DNA of 64,000 nt from Colletes latitarsis (GCF_051014445.1 NW_027488370.1:7006001-7070000); one strand, 5' to 3'. Counted from the stretch's first letter, positions 22,501 through 39,000 are shown. Notes: generated from the sequence alone by a model not told the origin. Translations and numbers: made by a program.

Positions 22501-25500
22501 TGTGTTAGCACGCTGAAACAGTCCATTAAACCTGGTTTCGATAAGTATTTTTGAGAGTAACGCATGTTAGGTCTAGGTTAGGCCAGGCATCTGCCCACAT
22601 CAGATACATACTTTCGCATTCTTCACATACTTGTTGAACGGATCCAGGGTTTTTTGTAGTTTGGATGACGTAGTAATGTAGTACCACACTGAATCATTCA
22701 ATTAAACCTGGTGTCGATCAATATTTTTGAGGATAACGCATGTTAGATCTAGGTTAGGCCTGGGATTTGCCCTCATCAGACACATACTTTCGCATTCGTC
22801 ACATACTTGTTGAACGGATCCTGGGTTTTTTGTGGTTTGGATCACGTAGTAATGTGGTAGCACACTGAAACAGTCCATTAAACCTGGGTTCGATCAATAT
22901 TTTAGAGGATAACGCATGTTCTGTCTAGGTTAGGCCTTGGATTTGCCCTCATCAGACACATACTTTCGCATTCTTCACATACTTGTTGAACGGATCCTGG
23001 GTTTTTTCTGGTTTGGATGACGTAGTAATGTGGTAGCACACTGAAACAGTCCATTAAACCTGGTTTCGATCAATATTTTTGAGGATAACGCATGTTAGAT
23101 CTAGGTTAGGCCTGGGATTAGCCCTCATCAGACACATACTTTCGCATTCGTCACATACTTGTTGAACGGATCCAGGGTTTTTTGTAGTTTGGATGACGTA
23201 GTAATGTGGTACCACACTGAATCATTCAATGAAACCTGGTCTTGATAAATGTTTTAGAGGATAACGCATGTTGGGTCTGGGATAGGTCTGGGATTTGCCC
23301 TCATCAGACACATACTATCGCATTCTCCACATACTTGTTGTACAGATCCTGGGTTTTTTTCTGGGTTGGATCACATAGTAATGTGGTACCACACTGAAAC
23401 AGTCGATTAAACCTGGTTTCGATCAGTATTTTTGAGAGTAACGCATGCTAGGTCTAGGTTAGGCCTGGGATTTGCCCTCATCAGATACATACTTTCGCAT
23501 TCTTCACATACTTGTTGAACGGATCCTGGGTTTTATCTGGTCTGGATCACGTAGTAATGTGTTAGCACGCTGAAACAGTCCATTAAACCTGGTTTCGATC
23601 AGTATTTTTGAGAGTAACGCATGTTAGGTCTAGGTTAGGCCAGGCATTTGCCCACATCAGATACATACTTTCGCATTCTTCACATACTTGTTGAACGGAT
23701 CCAGGGTTTTTTGTAGTTTGGATCACGTAGTAATGTGGTAGCACACTGAAACAGTCCATTAAACTTGGTTTCGATCAATATTTTACAGCATAACGCATGT
23801 TATGTCTAGGTTAGGAATGGGATTTGCCCTCATCAGACACATACTTTCGCATTCTCCACATACTTGTTGAGCAGATCCTGGGTATTTTTCTGGTTTGGAT
23901 CACGTAGTAATGTGGTACCACACTGAAATAGTCGTTTAAACCTGGTTTCGGTCAATATTTTTGAGGATAACTCATGTTAGGTCTAGGTTAGGCCCGGGGT
24001 TTTCCCTCATCAGGGTCATATTTCCGCGTTCTTCACATACTTGTTGACCAGATCCTGGGTATTTTTCTGGGTTGGATCACATAGTAATGTGGTACCACAC
24101 TGAAACAGTCGATTAAACCTGGTTTCGATCAATATTTTACAGCATAACGCATGTTATGTCTAGGTTAGGAATGGGATTTGCCCTCATCAGACACATACTT
24201 TCGCATTCTCCACATACTTGTTGAGCAGATCCTGGGTATTTTTCTGGTTTGGATCACGTAGTAATGTGGTACCACACTGAAATAGTCGATTAAACCTGGT
24301 TTCGATCAGTATTTTTGAGAGTAACGCATGTTAGGTCTAGGTTAGGCCTGGGATTTGCCCTCATCAGACACATACTTTCGCATTCTTCACATACTTGTTG
24401 TACAGATCCTGGGTTTTTTTCTGGATTGGATCACGTAGTAATGTGGTACCACACTGAAACAGCCCATTAAACCTGGTTTCCATCAATATTTTAGAGGACA
24501 ACGCAAGTTAGGTCTGGTATAGGTCTGGGATTTGCCCTCATCAGGGTCATATTTCCGCGTTCTTCACATACTTGTTGAACAGATCCTTGGTATTTTTCTG
24601 GTTTGGATCACATAGTAATGTGGTACCACACTGAAACAGTCGATTAAACCTGGTTTCGATCAATATTTTAGAGGACAACGCAAGTTAGGTCTGGGATTAG
24701 CCCTGATCAGGCTCGTACTTTCGCATATTTCTCATACTTGGTGGCCAGATTCTGGGCTTTTTCTGGTTTGGATCCCGTAGTATTGTGGTACCACACTGAA
24801 ACAGTCCATTAAACCTGGTTTCGATCAATATTTTAGAGGACAACGCATGTTATATCTAGGTTAGGCCTGGGATTTGCCCTCATCAGACACATACTTTTGC
24901 ATTCTCCACATACTTGTTGAACAGATCCTGGGTTTTTTCAGGTTTGGATCACGTAGTAATGTGGTACCACACTGAAACATTCAATTAAACCTGGTCTTGA
25001 TAAATATTTTAGAGGATAACGCATGTTAGATCTGGGTTAGGTCTAGGATTTGCCCTCATGAGGCTCATACTTTCGCATGTTACTCATACTTGATGGCTAG
25101 ATCCAGGGCTTTTTCTGGATTGGATCACGTAGTAATGTGGTACCACACTGAAACAGTCCATTAAGCCTGGTTTCGATCAATATTTTTGAGGATAACGCAT
25201 GTTCTGTCTAGGTTAGGCCTAGGATTTGCCCTCATCAGACACATACTTTCGCATTCTTCACATACTTGTTGAACGGATCCTGGGTTTTATCTGATTTGGA
25301 TCACGTAGTAATGTGGTAGCACACTGAAACAGTCCATTAAACCTGGTTTCGATCAATATTTTAGAGGATAACGCATGTTCTGTCTAGGTTAGGCCTGGGA
25401 TTTGCCCTCATCAGACACATACTTTCGCATTCTTCACATACTTGTTGAACGGATCCTGGGTTTTTTCTGGTTTGGATCACGTAGTGGTGTGGTACCACAC

Positions 25501-28500
25501 TGAAAAAGTCCATTAAACCTGGTTTCGATCAATATTTTTGAGGATAACGCATGTTAGATCTAGGTTAGGCCTGGGATTTGCCCGCATCAGACACATAGTT
25601 TCGCATTCGTCACATACTTGTTGAACGGATCCTGGGTTTTTTGTGGTTTGGATCACGTAGTAGTTTGGTACCACACTGAAACATCCAATTAAACCTGGTC
25701 TTGATATATGTTTTAGAGGATATCGCAGGTTGGGTCTGGGATAGGTCTGGGATTTGCCCTCATCAGACACATACTTTCGCATTCTTCACATACTTGTTGA
25801 ACGGATCCTGGGTTTTATCTGATTTGGATCACGTAGTAATGTGGTAGCACACTGAAACAGTCCATTAAACCTGGTTTCGATCAATATTTTAGAGGACAAC
25901 GCATGTTATATCTAGGTTAGGCCTGGGATTTGCCCTCATCAGACACATACTTTTGCATTCTCCACATACTTGTTGAACAGATCCTGGGTTTTTTCAGGTT
26001 TGGATCACGTAGTAATGTGGTACCACACTGAAACATTCAATTAAACCTGGTCTTGATAAATATTTTAGAGGATAACGCATGTTAGGTCTGGGTTAGGTCT
26101 AGGATTTGCCCTCATCAGGCTCATACTTTCGCATGTTACTCATACTTGATGGCTAGATCCAGGGCTTTTTCTGGTTTGGATCACGTAGTAATGTGGTACC
26201 ACACTGAAACATTCAATTAAACCTGGTCTTGATAAATATATTAGAGGATAACGCATGTTAGGTCTAAGTTAGGCCTGGGATTTGCCCTCATCAGATACAT
26301 ACTTTCGCATTCTTCACATACTTGTTGAACGGATCCTGTGTTTTATCTGGTTTGGATCACGTAGTAATGTGTTAGCACGCTGAAACAGTCCATTAAACCT
26401 GGTTTCGATAAGTATTTTTGAGAGTAACGCATGTTAGGTCTAGGTTAGGCCAGGCATCTGCCCACATCAGATACATACTTTCGCATTCTTCACATACTTG
26501 TTGAACGGATCCAGGGTTTTTTCTGGTTTGGATCACGTAGTAATGTGGTACCACACTGAAATTGTCGTTTAAACCTGGTGTCGATCAATATTTTTGAGGA
26601 TAACGCATGTTAGATCTAGGTTAGGCCTGGGATTTGCCCTCATCAGACACATACTTTCGCATTCGTCACATACTTGTTGAACGGATCCTGGGTTTTTTGT
26701 GGTTTGGATCACGTAGTAATGTGGTAGCACACTGAAACAGTCCATTAAACCTGGTTTCGATCAATATTTTAGAGGATAACGCATGTTCTGTCTAGGTTAG
26801 GCCTTGGATTTGCCCTCATCAGACACATACTTTCGCATTCTTCACATACTTGTTGAACGGATCCTGGGTTTTTTCTGGTTTGGATGACGTAGTAATGTGG
26901 TAGCACACTGAAACAGTCCATTAAACCTGGTTTCGATCAATATTTTTGAGGATAACGCATGTTAGATCTAGGTTAGGCCTGGGATTAGCCCTCATCAGAC
27001 ACATACTTTCGCATTCGTCACATACTTGTTGAACGGATCCAGGGTTTTTTGTAGTTTGGATGACGTAGTAATGTGGTACCACACTGAATCATTCAATTAA
27101 ACCTGGTCTTGATAAATGTTTTAGAGGATAACGCATGTTGGGTCTGGGATAGGTCTGGGATTTGCCCTCATCAGACACATACTATCGCATTCTCCACATA
27201 CTTGTTGTACAGATCCTGGGTTTTTTTCTGGGTTGGATCACATAGTAATGTGGTACCACACTGAAACAGTCGATTAAACCTGGTTTCGATCAGTATTTTT
27301 GAGAGTAACGCATGTTAGGTCTAGGTTAGGCCTGGGATTTGCCCTCATCAGATACATACTTTCGCATTCTTCACATACTTGTTGAACGGATCCTGGGTTT
27401 TATCTGGTTTGGATCACGTAGTAATGTGTTAGCACGCTGAAACAGTCCATTAAACCTGGTTTCGATCAGTATTTTTGAGAGTAACGCATGTTAGGTCTAG
27501 GTTAGGCCAGGCATTTGCCCACATCAGATACATACTTTCGCATTCTTCACATACTTGTTGAACGGATCCAGGGTTTTTTGTAGTTTGGATCACGTAGTAA
27601 TGTGGTAGCACACTGAAACAGTCCATTAAACTTGGTTTCGATCAATATTTTACAGCATAACGCATGTTATGTCTAGGTTAGGAATGGGATTTGCCCTCAT
27701 CAGACACATACTTTCGCATTCTCCACATACTTGTTGAGCAGATCCTGGGTATTTTTCTGGTTTGGATCACGTAGTAATGTGGTACCACACTGAAATAGTC
27801 GTTTAAACCTGGTTTCGGTCAATATTTTTGAGGATAACTCATGTTAGGTCTAGGTTAGGCCCGGGGTTTTCCCCCATCAGGGTCATATTTCCGCGTTCTT
27901 CACATACTTGTTGACCAGATCCTGGGTATTTTTCTGGGTTGGATCACATAGTAATGTGGTACCACACTGAAACAGTCGATTAAACCTGGTTTCGATCAAT
28001 ATTTTACAGCATAACGCATGTTATGTCTAGGTTAGGAATGGGATTTGCCCTCATCAGACACATACTTTCGCATTCTCCACATACTTGTTGAACGGATCCT
28101 GGGTTTTATCTGATTTGGATCACGTAGTAATGTGGTACCACACTGAAATAGTCGATTAAACCTGGTTTCGATCAGTATTTTTGAGAGTAACGCATGTTCT
28201 GTCTAGGTTAGGCCTGGGATTTGCCCTCATCAGACACATACTTTCGCATTCTTCACATACTTGTTGAACGGATCCTGGGTTTTTTCTGGTTTGGATCACG
28301 TAGTGGTGTGGTACCACACTGAAAAAGTCCATTAAACCTGGTTTCGATCAATATTTTTGAGGATAACGCATGGTAGATCTAGGTTAGGCCTGGGATTTGC
28401 CCGCATCAGACACATAGTTTCGCATTCGTCACATACTTGTTGAACGGATCCTGGGTTTTTTGTGGTTTGGATCACGTAGTAGTTTGGTACCACACTGAAA

Positions 28501-31500
28501 CATCCAATTAAACCTGGTCTTGATATATGTTTTAGAGGATATCGCAGGTTGGGTCTGGGATAGGTCTGGGATTTGCCCTCATCAGACACATACTTTCGCA
28601 TTCTTCACATACTTGTTGAACGGATCCTGGGTTTTATCTGATTTGGATCACGTAGTAATGTGGTAGCACACTGATACAGTCCATTAAACCTGGTTTCGAT
28701 CAATATTTTAGAGGACAACGCATGTTATATCTAGGTTAGGCCTGGGATTTGCCCTCATCAGACACATACTTTTGCATACTCCACATACTTGTTGAACAGA
28801 TCCTGGGTTTTTTCAGGTTTGGATCACGTAGTAATGTGGTACCACACTGAAACATTCAATTAAACCTGGTCTTGATAAATATTTTAGAGGATAACGCATG
28901 TTAGGTCTGGGTTAGGTCTAGGATTTGCCCTCATCAGGCTCATACTTTCGCATGTTACTCATACTTGATGGCTAGATCCAGGGCTTTTTCTGGTTTGGAT
29001 CACGTAGTAATGTGGTACCACACTGAAACATTCAATTAAACCTGGTCTTGATAAATATATTAGAGGATAACGCATGTTAGGTCTAAGTTAGGCCTGGGAT
29101 TTGCCCTCATCAGATACATACTTTCGCATTCTTCACATACTTGTTGAACGGATCCTGGGTTTTATCTGGTTTGGATCACGTAGTAATGTGTTAGCACGCT
29201 GAAACAGTCCATTAAACCTGGTTTCGATAAGTATTTTTGAGAGTAACGCATGTTAGGTCTAGGTTAGGCCAGGCATCTGCCCACATCAGATACATACTTT
29301 CGCATTCTTCACATACTTGTTGAACGGATCCAGGGTTTTTTGTAGTTTGGATGACGTAGTAATGTGGTACCACACTGAATCATTCAATTAAACCTGGTGT
29401 CGATCAATATTTTTGAGGATAACGCATGTTAGATCTAGGTTAGGCCTGGGATTTGCCCTCATCAGACACATACTTTCGCATTCGTCACATACTTGTTGAA
29501 CGGATCCTGGGTTTTTTGTGGTTTGGATCACGTAGTAATGTGGTAGCACACTGAAACAGTCCATTAAACCTGGTTTCGATCAATATTTTAGAGGATAACG
29601 CATGTTCTGTCTAGGTTAGGCCTTGGATTTGCCCTCATCAGACACATACTTTCGCATTCTTCACATACTTGTTGAACGGATCCTGGGTTTTTTCTGGTTT
29701 GGATGACGTAGTAATGTGGTAGCACACTGAAACAGTCCATTAAACCTGGTTTCGATCAATATTTTTGAGGATAACGCATGTTAGATCTAGGTTAGGCCTG
29801 GGATTAGCCCTCATCAGACACATACTTTCGCATTCGTCACATACTTGTTGAACGGATCCAGGGTTTTTTGTAGTTTGGATGACGTAGTAATGTGGTACCA
29901 CACTGAATCATTCAATTAAACCTGGTCTTGATAAATGTTTTAGAGGATAACGCATGTTGGGTCTGGGATAGGTCTGGGATTTGCCCTCATCAGACACATA
30001 CTATCGCATTCTCCACATACTTGTTGTACAGATCCTGGGTTTTTTTCTGGGTTGGATCACATAGTAATGTGGTACCACACCGAAACAGTCGATTAAACCT
30101 GGTTTCGATCAGTATTTTTGAGAGTAACGCATGTTAGGTCTAGGTTAGGCCTGGGATTTGCCCTCATCAGATACATACTTTCGCATTCTTCACATACTTG
30201 TTGAACGGATCCTGGGTTTTATCTGGTTTGGATCACGTAGTAATGTGTTAGCACGCTGAAACAGTCCATTAAACCTGGTTTCGATCAGTATTTTTGAGAG
30301 TAACGCATGTTAGGTCTAGGTTAGGCCAGGCATTTGCCCACATCAGATACATACTTTCGCATTCTTCACATACTTGTTGAACGGATCCAGGGTTTTTTGT
30401 AGTTTGGATCACGTAGTAATGTGGTAGCACACTGAAACAGTCCATTAAACTTGGTTTCGATCAATATTTTACAGCATAACGCATGTTATGTCTAGGTTAG
30501 GAATGGGATTTGCCCTCATCAGACACATACTTTCGCATTCTCCACATACTTGTTGAGCAGATCCTGGGTATTTTTCTGGTTTGGATCACGTAGTAATGTG
30601 GTACCACACTGAAATAGTCGTTTAAACCTGGTTTCGGTCAATATTTTTGAGGATAACTCATGTTAGGTCTAGGTTAGGCCCGGGGTTTTCCCTCATCAGG
30701 GTCATATTTCCGCGTTCTTCACATACTTGTTGACCAGATCCTGGGTATTTTTCTGGGTTGGATCACATAGTAATGTGGTACCACACTGAAACAGTCGATT
30801 AAACCTGGTTTCGATCAATATTTTACAGCATAACGCATGTTATGTCTAGGTTAGGAATGGGATTTGCCCTCATCAGACACATACTTTCGCATTCTCCACA
30901 TACTTGTTGAGCAGATCCTGGGTATTTTTCTGGTTTGGATCACGTAGTAATGTGGTACCACACTGAAATAGTCGATTAAACCTGGTTTCGATCAGTATTT
31001 TTGAGAGTAACGCATGTTAGGTCTAGGTTAGGCCTGGGATTTGCCCTCATCAGACACATACTTTCGCATTCTTCACATACTTGTTGTACAGATCCTGGGT
31101 TTTTTTCTGGATTGGATCACGTAGTAATGTGGTACCACACTGAAACAGCCCATTAAACCTGGTTTCCATCAATATTTTAGAGGACAACGCAAGTTAGGTC
31201 TGGTATAGGTCTGGGATTTGCCCTCATCAGGGTCATATTTCCGCGTTCTTCACATACTTGTTGAACAGATCCTTGGTATTTTTCTGATTTGGATCACATA
31301 GTAATGTGGTACCACACTGAAACAGTCGATTAAACCTGGTTTCGATCAATATTTTAGAGGACAACGCAAGTTAGGTCTGGGATTAGCCCTGATCAGGCTC
31401 GTACTTTCGCATATTTCTCATACTTGGTGGCCAGATTCTGGGCTTTTTCTGGTTTGGATCCCGTAGTATTGTGGTACCACACTGAAACAGACCATTAAAC

Positions 31501-33000
31501 CTGGTTTCGATCAATATTTTAGAGGACAACGCATGTTATATCTAGGTTAGGCCTGGGATTTGCCCTCATCAGACACATACTTTTGCATTCTCCACATACT
31601 TGTTGAACAGATCCTGGGTTTTTTCAGGTTTGGATCACGTAGTAATGTGGTACCACACTGAAACATTCAATTAAACCTGGTCTTGATAAATATTTTAGAG
31701 GATAACGCATGTTAGATCTGGGTTAGGTCTAGGATTTGCCCTCATCAGGCTCATACTTTCGCATGTTACTCATACGTGATGGCTAGATCCAGGGCTTTTT
31801 CTGGATTGGATCACGTAGTAATGTGGTACCACACTGAAACAGTCCATTAAGCCTGGTTTCGATCAATATTTTTGAGGATAACGCATGTTCTGTCTAGGTT
31901 AGGCCTAGGATTTGCCCTCATCAGACACATACTTTCGCATTCTTCACATACTTGTTGAACGGATCCTGGGTTTTATCTGATTTGGATCACGTAGTAATGT
32001 GGTAGCACACTGAAACAGTCCATTAAACCTGGTTTCGATCAATATTTTAGAGGATAACGCATGTTCTGTCTAGGTTAGGCCTGGGATTTGCCCTCATCAG
32101 ACACATACTTTCGCATTCTTCACATACTTGTTGAACGGATCCTGGGTTTTTTCTGGTTTGGATCACGTAGTGGTGTGGTACCACACTGAAAAAGTCCATT
32201 AAACCTGGTTTCGATCAATATTTTTGAGGATAACGCATGTTAGATCTAGGTTAGGCCTGGGATTTGCCCGCATCAGACACATAGTTTCGCATTCGTCACA
32301 TACTTGTTGAACGGATCCTGGGTTTTTTGTGGTTTGGATCACGTAGTAGTTTGGTACCACACTGAAACATCCAATTAAACCTGGTCTTGATATATGTTTT
32401 AGAGGATATCGCAGGTTGGGTCTGGGATAGGTCTGGGATTTGCCCTCATCAGACACATACTTTCGCATTCTTCACATACTTGTTGAACGGATCCTGGGTT
32501 TTATCTGATTTGGATCACGTAGTAATGTGGTAGCACACTGAAACAGTCCATTAAACCTGGTTTCGATCAATATTTTAGAGGACAACGCATGTTATATCTA
32601 GGTTAGGCCTGGGATTTGCCCTCATCAGACACATACTTTTGCATTCTCCACATACTTGTTGAACAGATCCTGGGTTTTTTCAGGTTTGGATCACGTAGTA
32701 ATGTGGTACCACACTGAAACATTCAATTAAACCTGGTCTTGATAAATATTTTAGAGGATAACGCATGTTAGGTCTGTGTTAGGTCTAGGATTTGCCCTCA
32801 TCAGGCTCATACTTTCGCATGTTACTCATACTTGATGGCTAGATCCAGGGCTTTTTCTGGATTGGATCACGTAGTAATGTGGTACCACACTGAAACAGTC
32901 CATTAAGCCTGGTTTCGATCAATATTTTTGAGGATAACGCATGTTCTGTCTAGGTTAGGCCTAGGATTTGCCCTCATCAGACTCATACTTTCGCATTCTT
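19561..33000. repeat. Higher-order repeat block with 3.87-kb and 2.82-kb units
   Basis: The variant TGTTAGCACGC occurs at 19691, 22503, 23560, 26370, 27427, 29189 and 30246. The spacings are 2812, 1057, 2810, 1057, 1762 and 1057 bp, all close to multiples of 176 (16, 6, 16, 6, 10 and 6 monomers). Units starting at 19691, 23560 and 27427 are 3869 and 3867 bp apart (22 monomers), while 27427 to 30246 is 2819 bp (16 monomers), so six monomers have been lost from one unit. Copies are almost identical. Confidence 0.87.
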
Positions 33001-36000
33001 CACATACTTGTTGAACGGATCCTGGGTTTTTTCTGGTTTGGATCACGTAGTGGTGTGGTACCACACTGAAAAAGTCCATTAAACCTGGTTTCGATCAATA
33101 TTTTTGAGGATAACGCATGTTAGATCTAGGTTAGGCCTGGGATTTGCCCGCATCAGACACATAGTTTCGCATTCGTCACATACTTGTTGAACGGATCCTG
33201 GGTTTTTTGTGGTTTGGATCACGTAGTAGTTTGGTACCACACTGAAACATCCAATTAAACCTGGTCTTGATATATGTTTTAGAGGATATCGCAGGTTGGG
33301 TCTGGGATAGGTCTGGGATTTGCCCTCATCAGACACATACTTTCGCATTCTCCACATACTTGTTGAACAGATCCTGGGTATTTTTCTGGTTTGGATCACG
33401 TAGTAATGTGGTACCACACTGAAATAGTCGATTAAACCTGGTTTCGATCAATATTTTCAGAGGATAACGCATGTTCTGTCTAGGTTAGGCCTAGGATTTG
33501 CCCTCATCAGACACATACTTTCGCATTCTTCACATACTTGTTGAACGGATCCTAGGTTCTATCTGATTTGGATCACGTAGTAATGTGGTAGCACACTGAA
33601 ACAGTCCATTAAACCTGGTTTCGATCAATATTTTAGAGGATAACGCATGTTCTGTCTAGGTTAGGCCTTGGATTTGCCCTCATCAGACACATACTTTCGC
33701 ATTCTTCACATACTTGTTGAACGGATCCTGGGTTTTTTCTGGTTTGGATCACGTAGTAATGTGGTACCACACTGAAACATTCAATTAAACCTGGTCTTGA
33801 TAAATATATTAGAGGATAACGCATGTTAGGTCTAAGTTAGGCCTGGGATTTGCCCTCATCAGATACATACTTTCGCATTCTTCACATACTTGTTGAACGG
33901 ATCCTGGGTTTTATCTGGTTTGGATCACGTAGTAATGTGTTAGCACGCTGAAACAGTCCATTAAACCTGGTTTCGATAAGTATTTTTGAGAGTAACGCAT
34001 GTTAGGTCTAGGTTAGGCCAGGCATCTGCCCACATCAGATACATACTTTCGCATTCTTCACATACTTGTTGAACGGATCCAGGGTTTTTTGTAGTTTGGA
34101 TGACGTAGTAATGTGGTACCACACTGAATCATTCAATTAAACCTGGTGTCGATCAATATTTTTGAGGATAACGCATGTTAGATCTAGGTTAGGCCTGGGA
34201 TTTGCCCTCATCAGACACATACTTTCGCATTCGTCACATACTTGTTGAAAGGATCCTGGGTATTTTTCTGGTTTGGATCACGTAGTAATGTGGTACCACA
34301 CTGAAATAGTCGATTAAACCTGGTTTCGATCAATATTTTCAGAGGACAACGCATGTTATATCTAGGTTAGGCCTGGGATTTGCCCTCATCAGACACATAC
34401 TTTTGCATTCTCCACATACTTGTTGAACAGATCCTGGGTTTTTTCAGGTTTGGATCACGTAGTAATGTGGTACCACACTGAAACATTCAATTAAACCTGG
34501 TCTTGATAAATATTTTAGAGGATAACGCATGTTAGGTCTGGGTTAGGTCTAGGATTTGCCCTCATCAGGCTCATACTTTCGCATGTTACTCATACTTGAT
34601 GGCTAGATCCAGGGCTTTTTCTGGATTGGATCACGTAGTAATGTGGTACCACACTGAAACAGTCCATTAAGCCTGGTTTCGATCAATATTTTTGAGGATA
34701 ACGCATGTTCTGTCTAGGTTAGGCCTAGGATTTGCCCTCATCAGACACATACTTTCGCATTCTTCACATACTTGTTGAACGGATCCTGGGTTTTTTCTGG
34801 TTTGGATCACGTAGTGGTGTGGTACCACACTGAAAAAGTCCATTAAACCTGGTTTCGATCAATATTTTTGAGGATAACGCATGTTAGATCTAGGTTAGGC
34901 CTGGGATTTGCCCGCATCAGACACATAGTTTCGCATTCGTCACATACTTGTTGAACGGATCCTGGGTTTTTTGTGGTTTGGATCACGTAGTAGTTTGGTA
35001 CCACACTGAAACATCCAATTATACCTGGGCTTGATATATGTTTTAGAGGATATCGCAGGTTGGGTCTGGGATAGGTCTGGGATTTGCCCTCATCAGACAC
35101 ATACTTTCGCATTCTCCACATACTTGTTGAACAGATCCTGGGTATTTTTCTGGTTTGGATCACGTAGTAATGTGGTACCACACTGAAATAGTCGATTAAA
35201 CCTGGTTTCGATCAATATTTTCAGAGGATAACGCATGTTCTGTCTAGGTTAGGCCTAGGATTTGCCCTCATCAGACACATACTTTCGCATTCTTCACATA
35301 CTTGTTGAACGGATCCTGGGTTCTATCTGATTTGGATCACGTAGTAATGTGGTAGCACACTGAAACAGTCCATTAAACCTGGTTTCGATCAATATTTTAG
35401 AGGATAACGCATGTTCTGTCTAGGTTAGGCCTTGGATTTGCCCTCATCAGACACATACTTTCGCATTCTTCACATACTTGTTGAACGGATCCTGGGTTTT
35501 TTCTGGTTTGGATCACGTAGTAATGTGGTACCACACTGAAACATTCAATTAAACCTGGTCTTGATAAATATATTAGAGGATAACGCATGTTAGGTCTAAG
35601 TTAGGCCTGGGATTTGCCCTCATCAGATACATACTTTCGCATTCTTCACATACTTGTTGAACGGATCCTGGGTTTTATCTGGTTTGGATCACGTAGTAAT
35701 GTGTTAGCACGCTGAAACAGTCCATTAAACCTGGTTTCGATAAGTATTTTTGAGAGTAACGCATGTTAGGTCTAGGTTAGGCCAGGCATCTGCCCACATC
35801 AGATACATACTTTCGCATTCTTCACATACTTGTTGAACGGATCCAGGGTTTTTTGTAGTTTGGATGACGTAGTAATGTGGTACCACACTGAATCATTCAA
35901 TTAAACCTGGTGTCGATCAATATTTTTGAGGATAACGCATGTTAGATCTAGGTTAGGCCTGGGATTTGCCCTCATCAGACACATACTTTCGCATTCGTCA

Positions 36001-39000
36001 CATACTTGTTGAACGGATCCTGGGTTTTTTGTGGTTTGGATCACGTAGTAATGTGGTAGCACACTGAAACAGTCCATTAAACCTGGTTTCGATCAATATT
36101 TTAGAGGATAACGCATGTTCTGTCTAGGTTAGGCCTTGGATTTGCCCTCATCAGACACATACTTTCGCATTCTTCACATACTTGTTGAACGGATCCTGGG
36201 TTTCTTCTGGTTTGGATGACGTAGTAATGTGGTAGCACACTGAAACAGTCCATTAAACCTGGTTTCGATCAATATTTTTGAGGATAACGCATGTTAGATC
36301 TAGGTTAGGCCTGGGATTAGCCCTCATCAGACACATACTTTCGCATTCGTCACATACTTGTTGAACGGATCCAGGGTTTTTTGTAGTTTGGATGACGTAG
36401 TAATGTGGTACCACACTGAATCATTCAATTAAACCTGGTCTTGATAAATGTTTTAGAGGATAACGCATGTTGGGTCTGGGATAGGTCTGGGATTTGCCCT
36501 CATCAGACACATACTATCGCATTCTCCACATACTTGTTGTACAGATCCTGGGTTTTTTTCTGGGTTGGATCACATAGTAATGTGGTACCACACTGAAACA
36601 GTCGATTAAACCTGGTTTCGATCAGTATTTTTGAGAGTAACGCATGTTAGGTCTAGGTTAGGCCTGGGATTTGCCCGCATCAGACACATAGTTTCGCATT
36701 CGTCACATACTTGTTGAACGGATCCTGGGTTTTTTGTGGTTTGGATCACGTAGTAGTTTGGTACCACACTGAAACATCCAATTAAACCTGGTCTTGATAT
36801 ATGTTTTAGAGGATATCGCAGGTTGGGTCTGGGATAGGTCTGGGATTTGCCCTCATCAGACACATACTTTCGCATTCTCCACATACTTGTTGAACGGATC
36901 CTGGGTTTTTTCTGGTTTGGATCACGTAGTAATGTGGTAGCACACTGAAACAGTCCATTAAACTTGGTTTCGATCAATATTTTACAGCATAACGCATGTT
37001 ATGTCTAGGTTAGGAATGGGATTTGCCCTCATCAGACATATACTTTCGCATTCTCCACATACTTGTTGAGCAGATCCTGGGTATTTTTCTGGTTTGGATC
37101 ACGTAGTAATGTGGTACCACACTGAAATAGTCGATTAAACCTGGTTTCGATCAGTATTTTTGAGAGTAACGCATGTTAGGTCTAGGTTAGGCCTGGGATT
37201 TGCCCTCATCAGACACATACTTTCGCATTCTTCACATACTTGTTGTACAGATCCTGGGTTTTTTTCTGGATTGGATCACGTAGTAATGTGGTACCACACT
37301 GAAACAGCCCATTAAACCTGGTTTCCATCAATATTTTAGAGGACAACGCAAGTTAGGTCTGGTATAGGTCTGGGATTTGCCCTCATCAGGGTCATATTTC
37401 CGCGTTCTTCACATACTTGTTGAACAGATCCTTGGTATTTTTCTGGTTTGGATCACATAGTAATGTGGTACCACACTGAAACAGTCGATTAAACCTGGTT
37501 TCGATCAATATTTTAGAGGACAACGCAAGTTAGGTCTGGGATTAGCCCTGATCAGGCTCGTACTTTCGCATATTTCTCATACTTGGTGGCCAGATTCTGG
37601 GCTTTTTCTGGTTTGGATCCCGTAGTATTGTGGTACCACACTGAAACAGTCCATTAAACCTGGTTTCGATCAATATTTTAGAGGACAACGCATGTTATAT
37701 CTAGGTTAGGCCTGGGATTTGCCCTCAACAGACACATACTTTTGCATTCTCCACATACTTGTTGAACAGATCCTGGGTTTTTTCAGGTTTGGATCACGTA
37801 GTAATGTGGTACCACACTGAAACATTCAATTAAACCTGGTCTTGATAAATATTTTAGAGGATAACGCATGTTAGGTCTGGGTTAGGTCTAGGATTTGCCC
37901 TCATCAGGCTCATACTTTCGCATGTTACTCATACTTGATGGCTAGATCCAGGGCTTTTTCTGGATTGGATCACGTAGTAATGTGGTACCACACTGAAACA
38001 GTCCATTAAACCTGGTTTCGATCAATATTTTTGAGGATAACGCATGTTCTGTCTAGGTTAGGCCTAGGATTTGCCCTCATCAGACACATACTTTCGCATT
38101 CTTCACATACTTGTTGAACGGATCCTGGGTTTTATCTGATTTGGATCACGTAGTAATGTGGTAGCACACTGAAACAGTCCATTAAACCTGGTTTCGATCA
38201 ATATTTTAGAGGATAACGCATGTTCTGTCTAGGTTAGGCCTGGGATTTGCCCTCATCAGACACATACTTTCGCATTCTTCACATACTTGTTGAACGGATC
38301 CTGGGTTTTTTCTGGTTTGGATCACGTAGTGGTGTGGTACCACACTGAAAAAGTCCATTAAACCTGGTTTCGATCAATATTTTTGAGGATAACGCATGTT
38401 AGATCTAGGTTAGGCCTGGGATTTGCCCGCATCAGACACATAGTTTCGCATTCGTCACATACTTGTTGAACGGATCCTGGGTTTTTTGTGGTTTGGATCA
38501 CGTAGTAGTTTGGTACCACACTGAAACATCCAATTAAACCTGGTCTTGATATATGTTTTAGAGGATATCGCAGGTTGGGTCTGGGATAGGTCTGGGATTT
38601 GCCCTCATCAGACACATACTTTCGCATTCTCCACATACTTGTTGAACAGATCCTGGGTATTTTTCTGGTTTGGATCACGTAGTAATGTGGTACCACACTG
38701 AAATAGTCGATTAAACCTGGTTTCGATCAATATTTTCAGAGGATAACGCATGTTCTGTCTAGGTTAGGCCTAGGATTTGCCCTCATCAGACACATACTTT
38801 CGCATTCTTCACATACTTGTTGAACGGATCCTGGGTTCTATCTGATTTGGATCACGTAGTTATGTGGTAGCACACTGAAACAGTCCATTAAACCTGGTTT
38901 CGATCAATATTTTAGAGGATAACGCATGTTCTGTCTAGGTTAGGCCTTGGATTTGCCCTCATCAGACACATACTTTCGCATTCTTCACATACTTGTTGAA